From contig NZ_JASBQE010000019.1 in the NCBI RefSeq assembly GCF_029960785.1, positions 94,770-158,769 on the forward strand: a stretch of 64,000 nt of DNA, in the 5' to 3' direction. The stretch is from Polyangium sp. 15x6. GTDB lineage: Bacteria; Myxococcota_A; Polyangia; Polyangiales; Polyangiaceae. The notes under the pieces were generated by a model. The model saw nothing but the letters and a program-made list of their open reading frames with translations, was not told the origin of the DNA and did not search any database. A program made the translations under genes and the position numbers. Of this stretch, positions 32,522-42,084 are shown piece by piece (position 1 is the stretch's first letter; every line of letters begins with the position of its first letter).

Positions 32522-32791
32522 CTAGGCGGCCTTGCCGGCCTTGTGCAGCGCGCGGGCGAGGCGGCCCTGCAGACGCGAGGCGCGCTTGCGGGGGATCGTG
32601 CCCTTGTGCGCCGCGGTGTCGAGCGCGCCGATGGCCTCACGAACGGCCTTCGTCGCGTCCGCGGGGGTGGCCGCGACGGTCGAGCGCGCCTTCTTCAGCT
32701 CGGTGCGGAGGGCGGACTTGGCGGCGCGGTTACGAGCCGTCCTCTTGATGCGCTGGCGGTTGCGCTTTTCGGCAGATGCGTGATTGGCCAT
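32522..32791 (-). CDS. rpsT: 30S ribosomal protein S20 (bS20)
   Basis: 89 residues, Lys/Arg/Ala-rich, with the family N-terminus MANHASAEKRNRQ and the helical C-terminus ending in ...KGTIPRKRASRLQGRL. It binds the 16S rRNA 5' domain during assembly of the small subunit. It follows the small basic protein gene by 11 bp and probably shares its promoter. Confidence 0.97.
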   Translation of the reverse strand: MANHASAEKRNRQRIKRTARNRAAKSALRTELKKARSTVAATPADATKAVREAIGALDTAAHKGTIPRKRASRLQGRLARALHKAGKAA

Positions 32792-32802
32792 GGAGCAAAT
32801 CC

Positions 32803-32985
32803 CTACTTCTTCGCTGCCGCGCTCGCCGCCGTGCGGGGGGCATCGTGCGCGTTCGGGTCGTAACCCTCGAGGTGGATCGGAAACTTCGGCGTGCCGTGGG
32901 CGCGGAGATCGCGCTTGCGGGCCGTGCCTGCGCGCCGCGACTTCCGCTTGCGGATGCGGCTGCTTTGCTGCGTTGCGGAGACCAT
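32803..32985 (-). CDS. Small basic protein, possibly ribosome-associated
   Basis: 60 residues, about one third Lys/Arg in the first half (RIRKRKSRRAGTARKRDLR), then a GTPKFPIHLEGYDPN segment. I chose the ATG at 32985 because upstream residues in the frame look non-coding and a consensus promoter sits just before it. The strong charge and the 11-bp gap to rpsT suggest an RNA- or ribosome-binding role (inference). I do not recognise a named family. Confidence 0.65.
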   Translation of the reverse strand: MVSATQQSSRIRKRKSRRAGTARKRDLRAHGTPKFPIHLEGYDPNAHDAPRTAASAAAKK

Positions 32986-32995
32986 GGGGGGGCGG

Positions 32996-33024
32996 AGTCT
33001 ATTCGGAGGGTCCCGCCTGTCAAG
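32996..33024 (-). promoter_or_regulatory. Consensus sigma70 promoter for the small basic protein-rpsT operon
   Basis: On the minus strand TTGACA (33024-33019), a 17-bp spacer and TAGACT (33001-32996). The ATG at 32985 lies only 10 bases past the -10, so the predicted message has almost no leader. This is the best -35/-10 match noticed in the window, fitting a ribosomal protein operon. Confidence 0.75.
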
Positions 33025-33103
33025 GCAAGACACACGTTTTCCGCACGATCCGTCGCGCCGGCCGAACCAAAAAGCCCGGGCCCGGCCGGCGCGGTACAGC
33101 CGT

Positions 33104-34579
33104 TCAGGGCCGGATCGTCGCGCCAACCGTGAACGAGGGCTTCGAGAACGGGCCGACGTTCGCGCCCTTCAGCGCAGCCTTGACGCACCCGCTCTGTCCG
33201 TTGCTCGCGGCCCAGCCCGTCACGCTGACGTTCGTCACGGTGCCGCTCGACGAGAACGTGAGCTGCGCGCGCGACACGTCGTCTGCGCCCGCGACGCACG
33301 CCTTCGCGCCCGGCATCACCGCGCCGATCGCGCTCGCGACCGAGCCCTGCGACGGCTGCTCCGGGATCGTCTGGTTGCCGCCCTTGTTGCCGCCCGCCGC
33401 GGGGACCATCTCACCCGTGCCGTCGTTCTTCTCGGTCGAACCACCGACGGCCTGCGCCATCGCGCCCGCGAGATCGCCGGGCTTCGCGCCGATCGTCGGG
33501 GCCGGACCGGCAGGCGCAGCCGGCGCCTGCTGCGCTTCCGCGCCCCCCGCAGGCGGCGTGGCCGCAGCGACCTTCGAATCCGTCGCAGGGCCGCCGCCCG
33601 TCGGCTGCGCGGGCTTCTGCGCCTCCGCGGGCTCCGTCGGCAGCGCGTCCAGGGACAAACCCGTCGACGCCGGCGGGGGCGCCTCGGCGATCTTCTGCTC
33701 GACGGGCTTCGGCGCCTCGACCGCGACCTGGGGTTTTTCCTGCCCGACGTTCGCCGTGGTCGTGTTCTGCTTCGGCGACTGACCACGCATCACGATCGCG
33801 ACGCCCGCGGCGATGCCGACGACCGCGACGAGGATGCCCCACGTCGCGCCGCCGCCCTTCTTTTCGGCCTTCTTCTCGCGCGCCTCGGCGATGCTCTTCA
33901 CGTTGCCCGCGCTCGCCGCGGCGACCTTCTCGTCGCCCTCGAACGCGAGGTCGTGCGTCGCGGGCTTCGCCTTCTCGGCGGCCGCGATCTGCTCGGCCGT
34001 CGCCGTCTTGTTGATGACGTTGAGGTCGACGACGCCCGAGTCTTCCTTGCCCTTGCCCGTCTCCGAGAGCCTCGGCGGCGGCGCCGAGGGCAGCGGCGTG
34101 CGCGAGACGGGCGGGGGCGGCGCCTCCGACGGCGGCTTGCTGATCGATGCCGGCGGGATCGAGCCCGGGATGCTCGGGCGGGACGCACCCGCTTGGCTGG
34201 CCCGAGCGGCGAGCTCCTTCAGCGACGGACGCTTGGAGGCCGCGGCGCTCATGGGCATGCTCTCCGGGGGTTTGGCTGACGACCCGGAGTTCGAATCCTG
34301 CTGAGACATCGTTCTTTCTCCTGAAAGGAGAGGCCGCGCGGGGCCCTCCGAAGCAACCAAGCGTTCTGCCTCTCCCGCCTCGGGCGGGAGCGAAGGTGGC
34401 GCGAGCAGCGCGGAAAGCGCCGCGTCGTCTGCGGGCGGAGCGGCCTGCGCAGCCGCGACGATCGAAGCCGCTCGTTCCTCCCAGGCCGCATCATCCACGT
34501 GCGGCGCAGGCCAGGAGCCGAGGAGCGTGTCGACCTTGGAACCGAGATCGGTCTTGTCGGTCTTGTCTTGGGGGCTCAT
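33104..34579 (-). CDS. Single-pass membrane protein with C-terminal TonB/AgmX-like domain, candidate partner of the upstream ECF sigma factor
   Basis: 491 residues from the ATG at 34579, which overlaps the sigma factor stop (ATGA). The N-terminal ~245 residues are cytoplasmic and Pro/Ser/Ala-rich, with a WEERAASIV segment near the start. One transmembrane helix lies near 247-268, followed by a long Pro/Ala/Gly periplasmic spacer. The C-terminal ~75 residues (ACVAGADDV...SGTVTNVSVTG...GCVKAAL) match the AgmX/PglI C-terminal, TonB-like fold of myxobacteria. Coupling to an ECF sigma gene and the topology suggest an anti-sigma role, but no zinc-finger anti-sigma motif is visible. Confidence 0.8.
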   Translation of the reverse strand: MSPQDKTDKTDLGSKVDTLLGSWPAPHVDDAAWEERAASIVAAAQAAPPADDAALSALLAPPSLPPEAGEAERLVASEGPARPLLSGERTMSQQDSNSGSSAKPPESMPMSAAASKRPSLKELAARASQAGASRPSIPGSIPPASISKPPSEAPPPPVSRTPLPSAPPPRLSETGKGKEDSGVVDLNVINKTATAEQIAAAEKAKPATHDLAFEGDEKVAAASAGNVKSIAEAREKKAEKKGGGATWGILVAVVGIAAGVAIVMRGQSPKQNTTTANVGQEKPQVAVEAPKPVEQKIAEAPPPASTGLSLDALPTEPAEAQKPAQPTGGGPATDSKVAAATPPAGGAEAQQAPAAPAGPAPTIGAKPGDLAGAMAQAVGGSTEKNDGTGEMVPAAGGNKGGNQTIPEQPSQGSVASAIGAVMPGAKACVAGADDVSRAQLTFSSSGTVTNVSVTGWAASNGQSGCVKAALKGANVGPFSKPSFTVGATIRP

Positions 34580-35163
34580 GCCGCGTCCCCTCCAAACCCT
34601 TGCTTTTCGAGGTGCTCGCGCAGCTTGCGCCGCGCTTCGTGCACGCGCCAGGCGACCGTGCCCTCGGGACAATCGAGCACCCGCGCAGCCTCTTCATGGC
34701 CCATGCCGTCGATGCACACGAGGACCAGCGTGGTCCGCAGTGTGTCCGACAGCTTGTCGATGCCCTCGCACAGCGCCTTCGTGAGCTGACGCTCCTGCGC
34801 GATCCGCGCCGGATCCGAGCCGTGCGACGAGCGATGCTCCGCGAGGAGCGGCTCGATGCGCGGGTCGTCCGCGGGTACCGCGTCGCGCTTCGGCTTGCGA
34901 GCGCGGATGGTGTTGAGCGAGAGGTTGACGGCGATGCGGTAGAGCCAGGTGAACGGCTCGCTGCGGCCGTCGAAGCGGTCGAGCGCCTGGTAGGCTCGGA
35001 CGAAGGTCTCCTGCGTCACGTCCTCGGCCTCCGCGCCCGTACGCACGAGGTGGAACGCGAGGCGGAAGATGCGCCGCTGGTAACGCTGCACGAGCGTCCC
35101 GAACGCTTGCGCGTTCCCGGCGCGTGCCTGCTCCACGAGCTCACGATCCGTCGGTTTGCCCAT
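34576..35163 (-). CDS. ECF-type RNA polymerase sigma factor
   Basis: 195 residues from the ATG at 35163; 29 codons of open frame upstream look non-coding. Region 2 is clear (FRLAFHLVR...EDVTQETFVRAYQAL...PFTWLYRIAVNL) and region 4 carries an HTH (MGHEEAARVLDCPEGTVAWRVHEARRKL). It should redirect RNA polymerase in response to an envelope signal, with the next gene as possible regulator. Confidence 0.95.
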   Translation of the reverse strand: MGKPTDRELVEQARAGNAQAFGTLVQRYQRRIFRLAFHLVRTGAEAEDVTQETFVRAYQALDRFDGRSEPFTWLYRIAVNLSLNTIRARKPKRDAVPADDPRIEPLLAEHRSSHGSDPARIAQERQLTKALCEGIDKLSDTLRTTLVLVCIDGMGHEEAARVLDCPEGTVAWRVHEARRKLREHLEKQGFGGDAA

Positions 35164-35554
35164 CTTGGAAGGCTCGCTGGTGCGTGAAACGAAGGGAGGG
35201 CGCCCTGGGCGGGTCCCGCCACGGTCGGACCATGCACGACATCCGTGCATCCGGCCAGGAGCGCGAAGGGGTGATGTGCCCGAGGCCCGTGGCCGGGAGC
35301 GAGGGATCGCCGGGAGGCAAGGCCCACGGGCCGTGCCCCCGACGGTCTCCCCGATGAGCGCCCCGAGCCACGTTCAGGCGCGCGAACATAACCGAACATG
35401 GCCGGTTGGACAAAGCAACGCGCCGTTGCTTGGGACGAGGTTTTCGGCCGGGCGACTGGAAGTTGCTACCCCAGGCGGGGGCGCGTCACGAACGGGGGGG
35501 CCTCGCCCGGCTCCGGCCCCCGTGAGCCGGGCCGTGATCCAGGCCGCGGGCTGC
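35164..35554. other. Non-coding divergent gap between the sigma factor and the S41 protease
   Basis: About 390 bp without a convincing gene; open frames through it are Gly/Pro/Arg-rich shadows. It must hold the promoter for the sigma factor operon. AACCG and CGGTT arms flank a small inverted repeat near 35390-35406. I see no clear ECF-type -35/-10 pair that would indicate autoregulation. Confidence 0.5.
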
Positions 35555-35560
35555 TATGGT
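35555..35560 (+). promoter_or_regulatory. Candidate -10 hexamer TATGGT, leaderless start
   Basis: TATGGT ends exactly six bases before the ATG at 35567. The CGGAGC between is too close to serve as an SD. No -35 match upstream. Confidence 0.4.
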
Positions 35561-35566
35561 CGGAGC

Positions 35567-36904
35567 ATGCGCATGTCCGCTCCCCGATGGCTCCGGACCG
35601 CCGGGCTCGTGCTTGCCGCTTTCGCCGGTGGCGCAGTGACGAGCCAGGCCGTACACGCGAGGAACCAGTCGAGTAGCCCGTACGACCCCTTCGACCAGCT
35701 CTCCTGGGTGCTCGTACTCGTCGAGAACCACTACGTCGATCCAGCGCAGCGAAATAAAATCGTCGAGGGTGCGATCAAGGGAATGGTCGCCGAGCTCGAT
35801 CCTCACTCGGCGTACATGACCCCGCAGGAGTACACGCTCTTCCAGAGCGACACCGAGGGGAAATTCGGCGGGATCGGTGTCGAGGTCGACTTCCGCGAGG
35901 ATCGGGTGATGGTGTTCGCGCCGATGGAAGGTTCGCCCGCCGCGCGGGCTGGGGTGAAGCCAGGCGACGAGATCGTGGCGATCGAGGGCAAACCCGTGCG
36001 CGGCGAGCGGCTCGAGAAGATCATCGGGCTGATGCGCGGTCCGGCAGGATCACGCGTGCGGATCACGCTGCGTCGGCAAGGTGTGTCGGAGGCGATCCAG
36101 CTCGATCTCGCGCGCGAGGAGATCCACGTGGCGAGCGTGGTGGGCAAGCGGCTCGACAGCGACGTGGCGTACGTGAAGCTGCGGCAATTCCAGGCCGGGA
36201 CACACGAGGAGCTGCTGCGCGTGACGGCGAAGCTACGCGCCGAGAGCTCGCGGCCGCTGCGCGGCGTGCTGCTCGACATGCGCAACAACCCCGGCGGTCT
36301 CGTCGACGAGGCCGAGGCCGTGGCCGATGAGATGCTCGACACGGGCACCATCTACACGACGCGACATCGCGGCAAGGTGATCGACGAGGCGAAGGCGAGC
36401 GGCGGCGGCGCGCTCGCGAATCTGCCGATCGTGACGCTCGTGAACGAGTACTCCGCGAGCTCGGCGGAGCTCGTCGCGGGCGCGCTGCAGGACAACCGTC
36501 GCGCGTCGGTGATCGGGTCGTCGACGTTCGGTAAGGGGAGCGTGCAGACGATCTTCGATCTGCCAGGCGGAGCAGGGATGCGGCTGACGACGATGCGGTA
36601 CTACACGCCGAGCGGTCGATCGATCCAGGCGCAAGGGATCCAGCCCGACGTGCGCGTCGAGGCGAGTCGGCCGCTGCAACCAGGCGAGGTGGTGCGCGAG
36701 AGCGATCTCGATGGGCATCTGGCCGCGGAAGCAGGAGGCGGGACCGCGAACACGAACGTGGCGCGAGGGCCGATCGTACGGGCGACCGCGGACGATACGG
36801 GGCCCGCGCGCGATGTGCCGACGGACCCGACGAAGGGATCCGATTTCGTGCTGGCGACGGGTTACAAGATGCTGATCGAGCGGCTCGGCGCGGCGCCGCG
36901 TTAG
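35567..36904 (+). CDS. C-terminal processing peptidase, S41 family (CtpA-like)
   Basis: 445 residues from the ATG at 35567. An N-terminal signal or anchor helix (about 10-30) is followed by a PDZ domain (about 100-175, GSPAARAGVKPGDEIVAIEG) and the S41 core. Ser298 (YSASSAEL) and Lys323 (FGKGSV) form the Ser-Lys dyad at the usual spacing of 25. RNNPGGLVDEA and YYTPSGRSIQAQGIQPD are family hallmarks. It cleaves C-termini of periplasmic proteins. Its stop codon overlaps the convergent glpB-like stop by 4 bp. Confidence 0.95.
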   Translation: MRMSAPRWLRTAGLVLAAFAGGAVTSQAVHARNQSSSPYDPFDQLSWVLVLVENHYVDPAQRNKIVEGAIKGMVAELDPHSAYMTPQEYTLFQSDTEGKFGGIGVEVDFREDRVMVFAPMEGSPAARAGVKPGDEIVAIEGKPVRGERLEKIIGLMRGPAGSRVRITLRRQGVSEAIQLDLAREEIHVASVVGKRLDSDVAYVKLRQFQAGTHEELLRVTAKLRAESSRPLRGVLLDMRNNPGGLVDEAEAVADEMLDTGTIYTTRHRGKVIDEAKASGGGALANLPIVTLVNEYSASSAELVAGALQDNRRASVIGSSTFGKGSVQTIFDLPGGAGMRLTTMRYYTPSGRSIQAQGIQPDVRVEASRPLQPGEVVRESDLDGHLAAEAGGGTANTNVARGPIVRATADDTGPARDVPTDPTKGSDFVLATGYKMLIERLGAAPR

Positions 36905-38160
36905 GCTGGCTGCGCGGCTGCGCGTCCCGCGCGCAGGCCCGAGGCGACGGCTTCGAGCAGGGTGCGCGGGCGAGCCGCGAGGACGTCGCCCGCGACGAAG
37001 ATGCCGGGCGCGGCGCGGCCGCCGGGCGCATGCACGCCGACGGCTTCGAGCGCGGAAGGCGCGGCGTCCTTGGGCCACGCGATTTGATCGAGCTCGGGGC
37101 CGTGCATGGAGGCGACGACGTCGAGCGGGCCTCGGCCGAGCGCGAGCGCGACGGGCGCGTCGATGGAGAGCGCGAAGGGGATGGCGCCACGCGCGGGGAG
37201 GTCTTCGCCGGCGTCGTGTTCGGGCGGGTCGTAGACGATGCCGCCGCCCGCGACGCCGCCCATCGCGATCACGGCCGCGTCCGCGGCGATCTTCGCGGTG
37301 TCGCGCGCGCGGGTGAGGAGGAGCCGATCGCCGTCGCGGACGAGCGACACGGCGCGATCGCCGATGCGCTGCACGCCGAGGGCGTCGAGGAACTTTTTTT
37401 GCGCTGCGTCGAAGCGCAGGCCCGCGGCCGAGCCCACGCCGACGAGCGCTTCGCCGACGGGAAGACCGATCCGTTCGGAGAGCTCCGCCGCGCGGGCCGC
37501 GCGCGCGCCGAGCCAGGAGCCGAGCAGCACGGCGGAGGCGGGTTCGTCCGGATGAACGCGCGCATCGGTCGTGATCGCTTCGCGCAGGCGCTCGCCGAGC
37601 CAGGCGATCCGCGCCGGATCGTCGTGTCGCGCCGCGAGGTCACCGTCGGAGATCCGCGCCTCGTCGGCGAAGCGCAGGACCGGCGCGTCGATGGCCACGA
37701 AGCGCAGGCCCGTGCGGCGCGCGAGCGGGTCGTCGGAGAGCGTCGCGGCGATGGCGTCGGCGTCCCAGCCGGCGCGCGGGGCGCGGGGCAAGAGCACGCG
37801 TTTGCCGTGGAGCGCGCCGAGATCGAGCAGGCCCTTGTCACGGCCACGCGAAGGGCGCAGGCGGCCCGCGATCGTCGCGACGAACGGCGGCGGCGCCCGA
37901 TCCGGGAGGTCCCAGATGCCGAGCGCGTTCGAGAACGCGGCGACCTCCGCAGGCAAGGCGTGGAGCTCGATGGGGCTGCCGAGCACGCGCGCCGCGTGCA
38001 TGCGTTCTTCCCACGGGACGTCGTCGACGGCGCCTCCGCCGAGCGAGCTCGCGCCTGCGCCGGCGGAGACGAGGACGACGTCGGCGCCGCTGTTTCGCGC
38101 GGCAAACGCGGCCGAGAGGCCAGCTGCGCCCGCGCCGAGGATGAGGACGCGGCGGCTCAC
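36901..38160 (-). CDS. glpB: FAD-dependent oxidoreductase resembling anaerobic glycerol-3-phosphate dehydrogenase subunit B
   Basis: 419 residues with an N-terminal Rossmann motif (LILGAGAAGLSAAFAA). A C-terminal GIFVAGDVLAARPRTLLEA segment places the FAD ribityl in the usual flavoprotein way. Its start overlaps the glpA stop by 4 bp. Known GlpB subunits shuttle electrons from GlpA to the iron-sulfur subunit GlpC, which transfers them to menaquinone. No glpC, glpF or glpK is in the window. The pairing with glpA supports the call; the sequence alone is only moderately diagnostic. Confidence 0.75.
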   Translation of the reverse strand: MSRRVLILGAGAAGLSAAFAARNSGADVVLVSAGAGASSLGGGAVDDVPWEERMHAARVLGSPIELHALPAEVAAFSNALGIWDLPDRAPPPFVATIAGRLRPSRGRDKGLLDLGALHGKRVLLPRAPRAGWDADAIAATLSDDPLARRTGLRFVAIDAPVLRFADEARISDGDLAARHDDPARIAWLGERLREAITTDARVHPDEPASAVLLGSWLGARAARAAELSERIGLPVGEALVGVGSAAGLRFDAAQKKFLDALGVQRIGDRAVSLVRDGDRLLLTRARDTAKIAADAAVIAMGGVAGGGIVYDPPEHDAGEDLPARGAIPFALSIDAPVALALGRGPLDVVASMHGPELDQIAWPKDAAPSALEAVGVHAPGGRAAPGIFVAGDVLAARPRTLLEAVASGLRAGRAAAQPA

Positions 38161-39884
38161 GCGGCCTCGCCTTCGTCGAGGTCGCGCACGTCGACGCCGA
38201 GCTCGGCGCGGACCGCCGCGATCGCCAGCGCTTCCTGTTGCGCCTGCTCGGGCCCGAGCGCGACGGCGCGCCTCTGCGCCTGGCGCGCGAGGAAATGCGC
38301 CGCTTGCTGGAGGCCTTCACGCGGCGAGAGGTCGAGCTCCTGCGCCACGATCTGCCCACACCGCGCCGCGCATCGCATGCCGCCGCACGCGCCGAGGCCG
38401 AGGCGCGTCCGGCGCGAGACGTCGGCGACCGAGCGGGCCCACTCGGTTCGCACGACGTGCCGCACTTCGGCCTCGATCACCGGCTCGCACGTGCAGACCG
38501 TCGCCGCCTCGCGCGGACGGTCCTGCACGCGCTCGGCGATTTGGAGCGAGCGCGAGCCGTGGCGGAACACGAGCCGTCGCGCCGCGACCGGATCGATCTC
38601 CATGCGCGCGGCGAGCTCGATGGCGTCGATGGGTTTGTCGCCGCCCGGCAGCGGGCGCTCGTGCGTGGCGCAGCGCGCGCCGATGTCGAAGCGCGCGGCG
38701 AGGATGTCGGTCATCTCCTCGGCGAAGATGCGGTAGCTCGCGAGCTTGCCGCCGATCATCGAGTAGACGCCCGGCGCGTCGTGCGCGGCGTGGTCGATGA
38801 TCTGGTGCTCGCGCGAGAGCTGATCCTCGTGCGGGCCGTAGGCGTAGAGCGTGGGCCGCACGCCGGCGTAGGTGCCGATCGCGCGGGCCGTGTGGATCTG
38901 CGGGAAGACGCGCGCGACGCCTTGCACGAGGTAGCGCACCTCCTCGCTCGTCGCGCGGACCTCGTCGAGGTCGCCGTAAAAGTCGTCGTCGGTCGTGCCG
39001 ACGATCGTCATGTTCTGCCAGGGCGCGACGAAGATCTGTCGGTCGTCGATGGTCTGCGCGGCGACGGCGTAGTTCAAGAGGCGTCGGTCGTAGACGATGT
39101 GGATGCCCTTGCCGGGGCGGACGCGCGCGCGCGTCGGCGCGATGCGGCCGAGCGAGGCGGTGATCGGGGCCCACGCGCCCGTCGCGTTGATGACCGTGCC
39201 CGTGCGTAGCTTGCCCGTCTTGCCCGTGCGGCGGTCGCGGTAGTGCACGGCGATGACCTCGCCCGTGTCCTCGCGCCGCTCGATGCGCTCCATCGTGCAG
39301 CCGACGAGGATGCGCGCGCCGCGCTCGCCCGCGTCGATGGCGTTCGCCGCGCAGAGCCTGGCGCCGTCGATGCCCCACTCGTCGAAGCTGATGCCGCCGA
39401 CGATGTTGCCGCGCAGCCCCGGCTCGAGCGTTTGCATCTCCTCGGCCGTGAGCATCGCGTGCTTTTTGCCGCGCTTGAGCGGCTGGTAGCGGTCGTATGC
39501 CTCGAAGTAGGCGTCGATGAGCGCGAACATGATCTTCGCGCGGCCCTTGTTCTCGACGGGCATCAAGAACGGGACGCGGTGGAGCATGTGCGGCGCGATG
39601 CGCTGGATGTAGCCCGAGTCGCGGCACGAGGCCGCGGTCACGTTCGGGTCGTTCAGCATGTACCGCGGGCCGCCGTGAATGAGGCCGCTGTTGTTGCCGC
39701 TCGCGCCGAAGGCGAGGTCGTTGCGCTCGAGCAGCGCGACCCGGAGGCCGCGCATCGAGGCGTCGCGGGCGACGCCCGTCCCGTTCACGCCGCCGCCGAT
39801 GACGACGACGTCGACGTCGTGGTCGGATCGTCGAGGTTCTACCTTTCCGGAGCTGTTGACGGGGCGCGGCATGGTGCGCGTCAT
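38157..39884 (-). CDS. glpA: Glycerol-3-phosphate dehydrogenase, GlpA type with BFD-like [2Fe-2S] domain
   Basis: 575 residues. An N-terminal FAD motif (VVIGGGVNGTGVARDAS), the NNSGLIHGG loop and a DAO-fold catalytic domain span about 1-400. The C-terminal part holds CTCEP...CGGMRC..RC, the four-Cys pattern of a BFD-like [2Fe-2S] domain that distinguishes GlpA from aerobic GlpD. It oxidises sn-glycerol-3-phosphate to dihydroxyacetone phosphate at the membrane. Coupled to the downstream glpB-like gene by a 4-bp overlap. Confidence 0.9.
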   Translation of the reverse strand: MTRTMPRPVNSSGKVEPRRSDHDVDVVVIGGGVNGTGVARDASMRGLRVALLERNDLAFGASGNNSGLIHGGPRYMLNDPNVTAASCRDSGYIQRIAPHMLHRVPFLMPVENKGRAKIMFALIDAYFEAYDRYQPLKRGKKHAMLTAEEMQTLEPGLRGNIVGGISFDEWGIDGARLCAANAIDAGERGARILVGCTMERIERREDTGEVIAVHYRDRRTGKTGKLRTGTVINATGAWAPITASLGRIAPTRARVRPGKGIHIVYDRRLLNYAVAAQTIDDRQIFVAPWQNMTIVGTTDDDFYGDLDEVRATSEEVRYLVQGVARVFPQIHTARAIGTYAGVRPTLYAYGPHEDQLSREHQIIDHAAHDAPGVYSMIGGKLASYRIFAEEMTDILAARFDIGARCATHERPLPGGDKPIDAIELAARMEIDPVAARRLVFRHGSRSLQIAERVQDRPREAATVCTCEPVIEAEVRHVVRTEWARSVADVSRRTRLGLGACGGMRCAARCGQIVAQELDLSPREGLQQAAHFLARQAQRRAVALGPEQAQQEALAIAAVRAELGVDVRDLDEGEAA

Positions 39885-39939
39885 AGCACGCCGCGGCGAG
39901 GGTCGCAGAGGCGCGCGACGGGCTCGCTCGGCGCGGGGA

Positions 39940-40659
39940 CTACCCCTTGATCCGGATCGCCCAGGTGAGCTTCGCCAGGCTCTTCAGCACGTTCGGCACG
40001 CGCTTGACGAGGTTGATCGAGGGTGGACGCTTTTCCTTCACGCGGACGGGGATCTCCTGGATCGACAGGCCCGCGCGGTAGGCGCGGATGACGAACTCGC
40101 TCGCGAAGACGTCCTTCTCGACCACGCACGCGCGCGCGATCGGCAGGAGCGCTCGCCGCGTGAACGCCTTGAGCCCGTGTGTGTCCGTGCCCTGGAAGCC
40201 GAGCGTCACGCGGAGCAAGCCGTTGTAGAAAATGCTGGCCGCGTGTCGGGCGAGCGGGCGCTCGTCGGCAGAGCCATCGAGCAGTTTTGAGCCGATCACC
40301 ATGTCAACGGAGCCGGCGTCGAGCAGCTCGACCGCGCGCTTGTGGAAATCGGCGTCGCAAAGGTCGATCTCGTCGCAGATGATGATCTCGCCGCGCGCCT
40401 CCTCGACGATGCCGCGCCGGAGGGCGCCGCCGTAGTTCGGCTCGCCGAACGAGAAGAAGCGGACCTCGGGGTATTTCGCGGCGAGCTCGGCGGCGATCTC
40501 GACCGTGCGGTCGCGCGAGCCATTCTCGGCGAGGACGATCTCGTAGGACCAATCGAAGGGGCGCAGCCGCTCGCGCAGGTCGACGACCGCGGCGTGCAGA
40601 ATGGCCTCCTCGTTGTAGACCGGGATGACGATCGATATCCGGGGATCCATCGGGCTCAC
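39940..40659 (-). CDS. Glycosyltransferase family 2 (polyprenyl-phosphate sugar transferase-like)
   Basis: 239 residues, GT-A fold: [11 protein letters not shown] at the N-terminus, ENGSRDRT, and a metal-binding acidic stretch ([10 protein letters not shown]). No transmembrane segments follow, so it resembles soluble dolichol-phosphate mannose synthase-like enzymes. The GTG start at 40659 overlaps the upstream stop codon (GTGA); an ATG three codons later is also possible. Coupling to the FAD protein suggests a shared role in surface glycan or lipid-sugar synthesis. Confidence 0.88.
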   Translation of the reverse strand: MSPMDPRISIVIPVYNEEAILHAAVVDLRERLRPFDWSYEIVLAENGSRDRTVEIAAELAAKYPEVRFFSFGEPNYGGALRRGIVEEARGEIIICDEIDLCDADFHKRAVELLDAGSVDMVIGSKLLDGSADERPLARHAASIFYNGLLRVTLGFQGTDTHGLKAFTRRALLPIARACVVEKDVFASEFVIRAYRAGLSIQEIPVRVKEKRPPSINLVKRVPNVLKSLAKLTWAIRIKG

Positions 40660-41984
40660 GGCTCCTTCGCCGCGCTTTCGCCGAGCGCGGAGACCGCCTT
40701 CGCCGCGGCCTCACGGCCGAAACGCAGGGCGTCCTCCATCGACGAGTAATTCCATCCGCCGTACCGGCCCGCGGTCACGATGCCGCTGCGTTCGAGGAAC
40801 GGCAAGACGACCTCGAGCGATTCGAAATACGCGTGGTCGAAGATCACGTACGCATGGTCGATGCGGCGCACCCGGGCGAAGCGGATCTGCTTCGGCGAAT
40901 CGATGAGCCGCATCTCCGTGAGGCCCTCGGCGACGCGGGGCAAGAGCGACGGGAGGTCGGGTTCGCCGCGGTCGGCGAGCTCGACGTAGAGGTTTGCTTT
41001 GCCGGGCGGGGCCATTGCATCGGAGAAGTTCGAGTAACAGCCGACCCGGTAAAACGGATATTTTTCCTCGGGCACGTACACCCAGTGGAGCGGCTCGCCG
41101 CAAGGGCCGTCGAGCGCGACGTCGAGGTAATAAAGGTGCGTGCAGCGCAGGCGCCGCGCCGCTTCCACGACGTTCCGAGGCGCGCCGGCGAGGCGCTCGA
41201 CGAGCACCGGCAAGGGCGCCGTGGAGACGAGCACGTCGTACGGGACGGTCTCGTCCTCGAAATGGAGCTCGCGCGCCGCGAAATCGATCGAAGCGGGCGC
41301 ACGGCCGAGCTCGATCCGCGCGGGCAGGCTCTTCGCCATGCCCTCCGCGAGCTTGCCGATGCCGAGCCGCGGATAGACGAACCGCGCATTGTACCCGAGC
41401 TCCCGGTCGTTCAGGCCCACCGCGCCCGCGAGCACGTCCTCGAGCCTGGGCAAGGGCACGAACCGCGAGCACCACGCAGCCGTGATCTCCCGCGGCGAGA
41501 CGCCCCAGAGCCGCGTGTTGTAGGGGATCATGAAATGCTTGCTGATCCCCTCGCCGAAATGCTGGAGGCAGAACTCCTCGAAGTTGTTCGGCGCAGGTTT
41601 GTCGGAGTTGTGGTACGCCCGGACGAACCCGTGCAAGCACTCGTAGGCGACCTCGGGCGGGAGGCCATGGGTGTTCGCCTGGAAGGGATAACGGGTGTAG
41701 GTGCCGTGCGACCAGATGCGCGAGCGGCGCTCGACCTCGACCCAGTCGTCACCGATCCAGCCGAGCGCGAGGGCGCGCAGATCCGGGTCGCGCAGGTGCA
41801 GGAGGTGGCCCGTCCGATCGAAGCGGTAACCCTCGTCCTCCAGGGTGATCGCATGCCCGCCCGGCCGACCGAGCCGCTCGAAGATGCGATGCGAGGCGCC
41901 CGCGCGGCCGAGGTGGAACGACGCCGACATGCCAGTCAGGCCAGCGCCCAGGATCGCGACGGGGGTGCGGGGAGAACGAGTCAT
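40656..41984 (-). CDS. FAD-dependent oxidoreductase, amine oxidase / UDP-galactopyranose mutase-like
   Basis: 442 residues with an N-terminal FAD motif ([16 protein letters not shown]) and the GG doublet-type GRPGGHA...RFDRTGH stretch of the amine oxidase/protoporphyrinogen oxidase superfamily. A C-terminal [17 protein letters not shown] segment closes the FAD site as in UDP-galactopyranose mutase-like proteins. Translational coupling to a glycosyltransferase favours a sugar or glycan substrate, but the exact reaction cannot be assigned. Confidence 0.8.
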   Translation of the reverse strand: MTRSPRTPVAILGAGLTGMSASFHLGRAGASHRIFERLGRPGGHAITLEDEGYRFDRTGHLLHLRDPDLRALALGWIGDDWVEVERRSRIWSHGTYTRYPFQANTHGLPPEVAYECLHGFVRAYHNSDKPAPNNFEEFCLQHFGEGISKHFMIPYNTRLWGVSPREITAAWCSRFVPLPRLEDVLAGAVGLNDRELGYNARFVYPRLGIGKLAEGMAKSLPARIELGRAPASIDFAARELHFEDETVPYDVLVSTAPLPVLVERLAGAPRNVVEAARRLRCTHLYYLDVALDGPCGEPLHWVYVPEEKYPFYRVGCYSNFSDAMAPPGKANLYVELADRGEPDLPSLLPRVAEGLTEMRLIDSPKQIRFARVRRIDHAYVIFDHAYFESLEVVLPFLERSGIVTAGRYGGWNYSSMEDALRFGREAAAKAVSALGESAAKEP

Positions 41985-42084
41985 CCGGTCGAGTCGAGTC
42001 GGGCATCCCCGCGAGCCATGCGCAGGGAGCGCCGGACTCTAGCAGGCCTTTGCGAGGCCGGGAGAGACGTTCCGCACGATCCGA

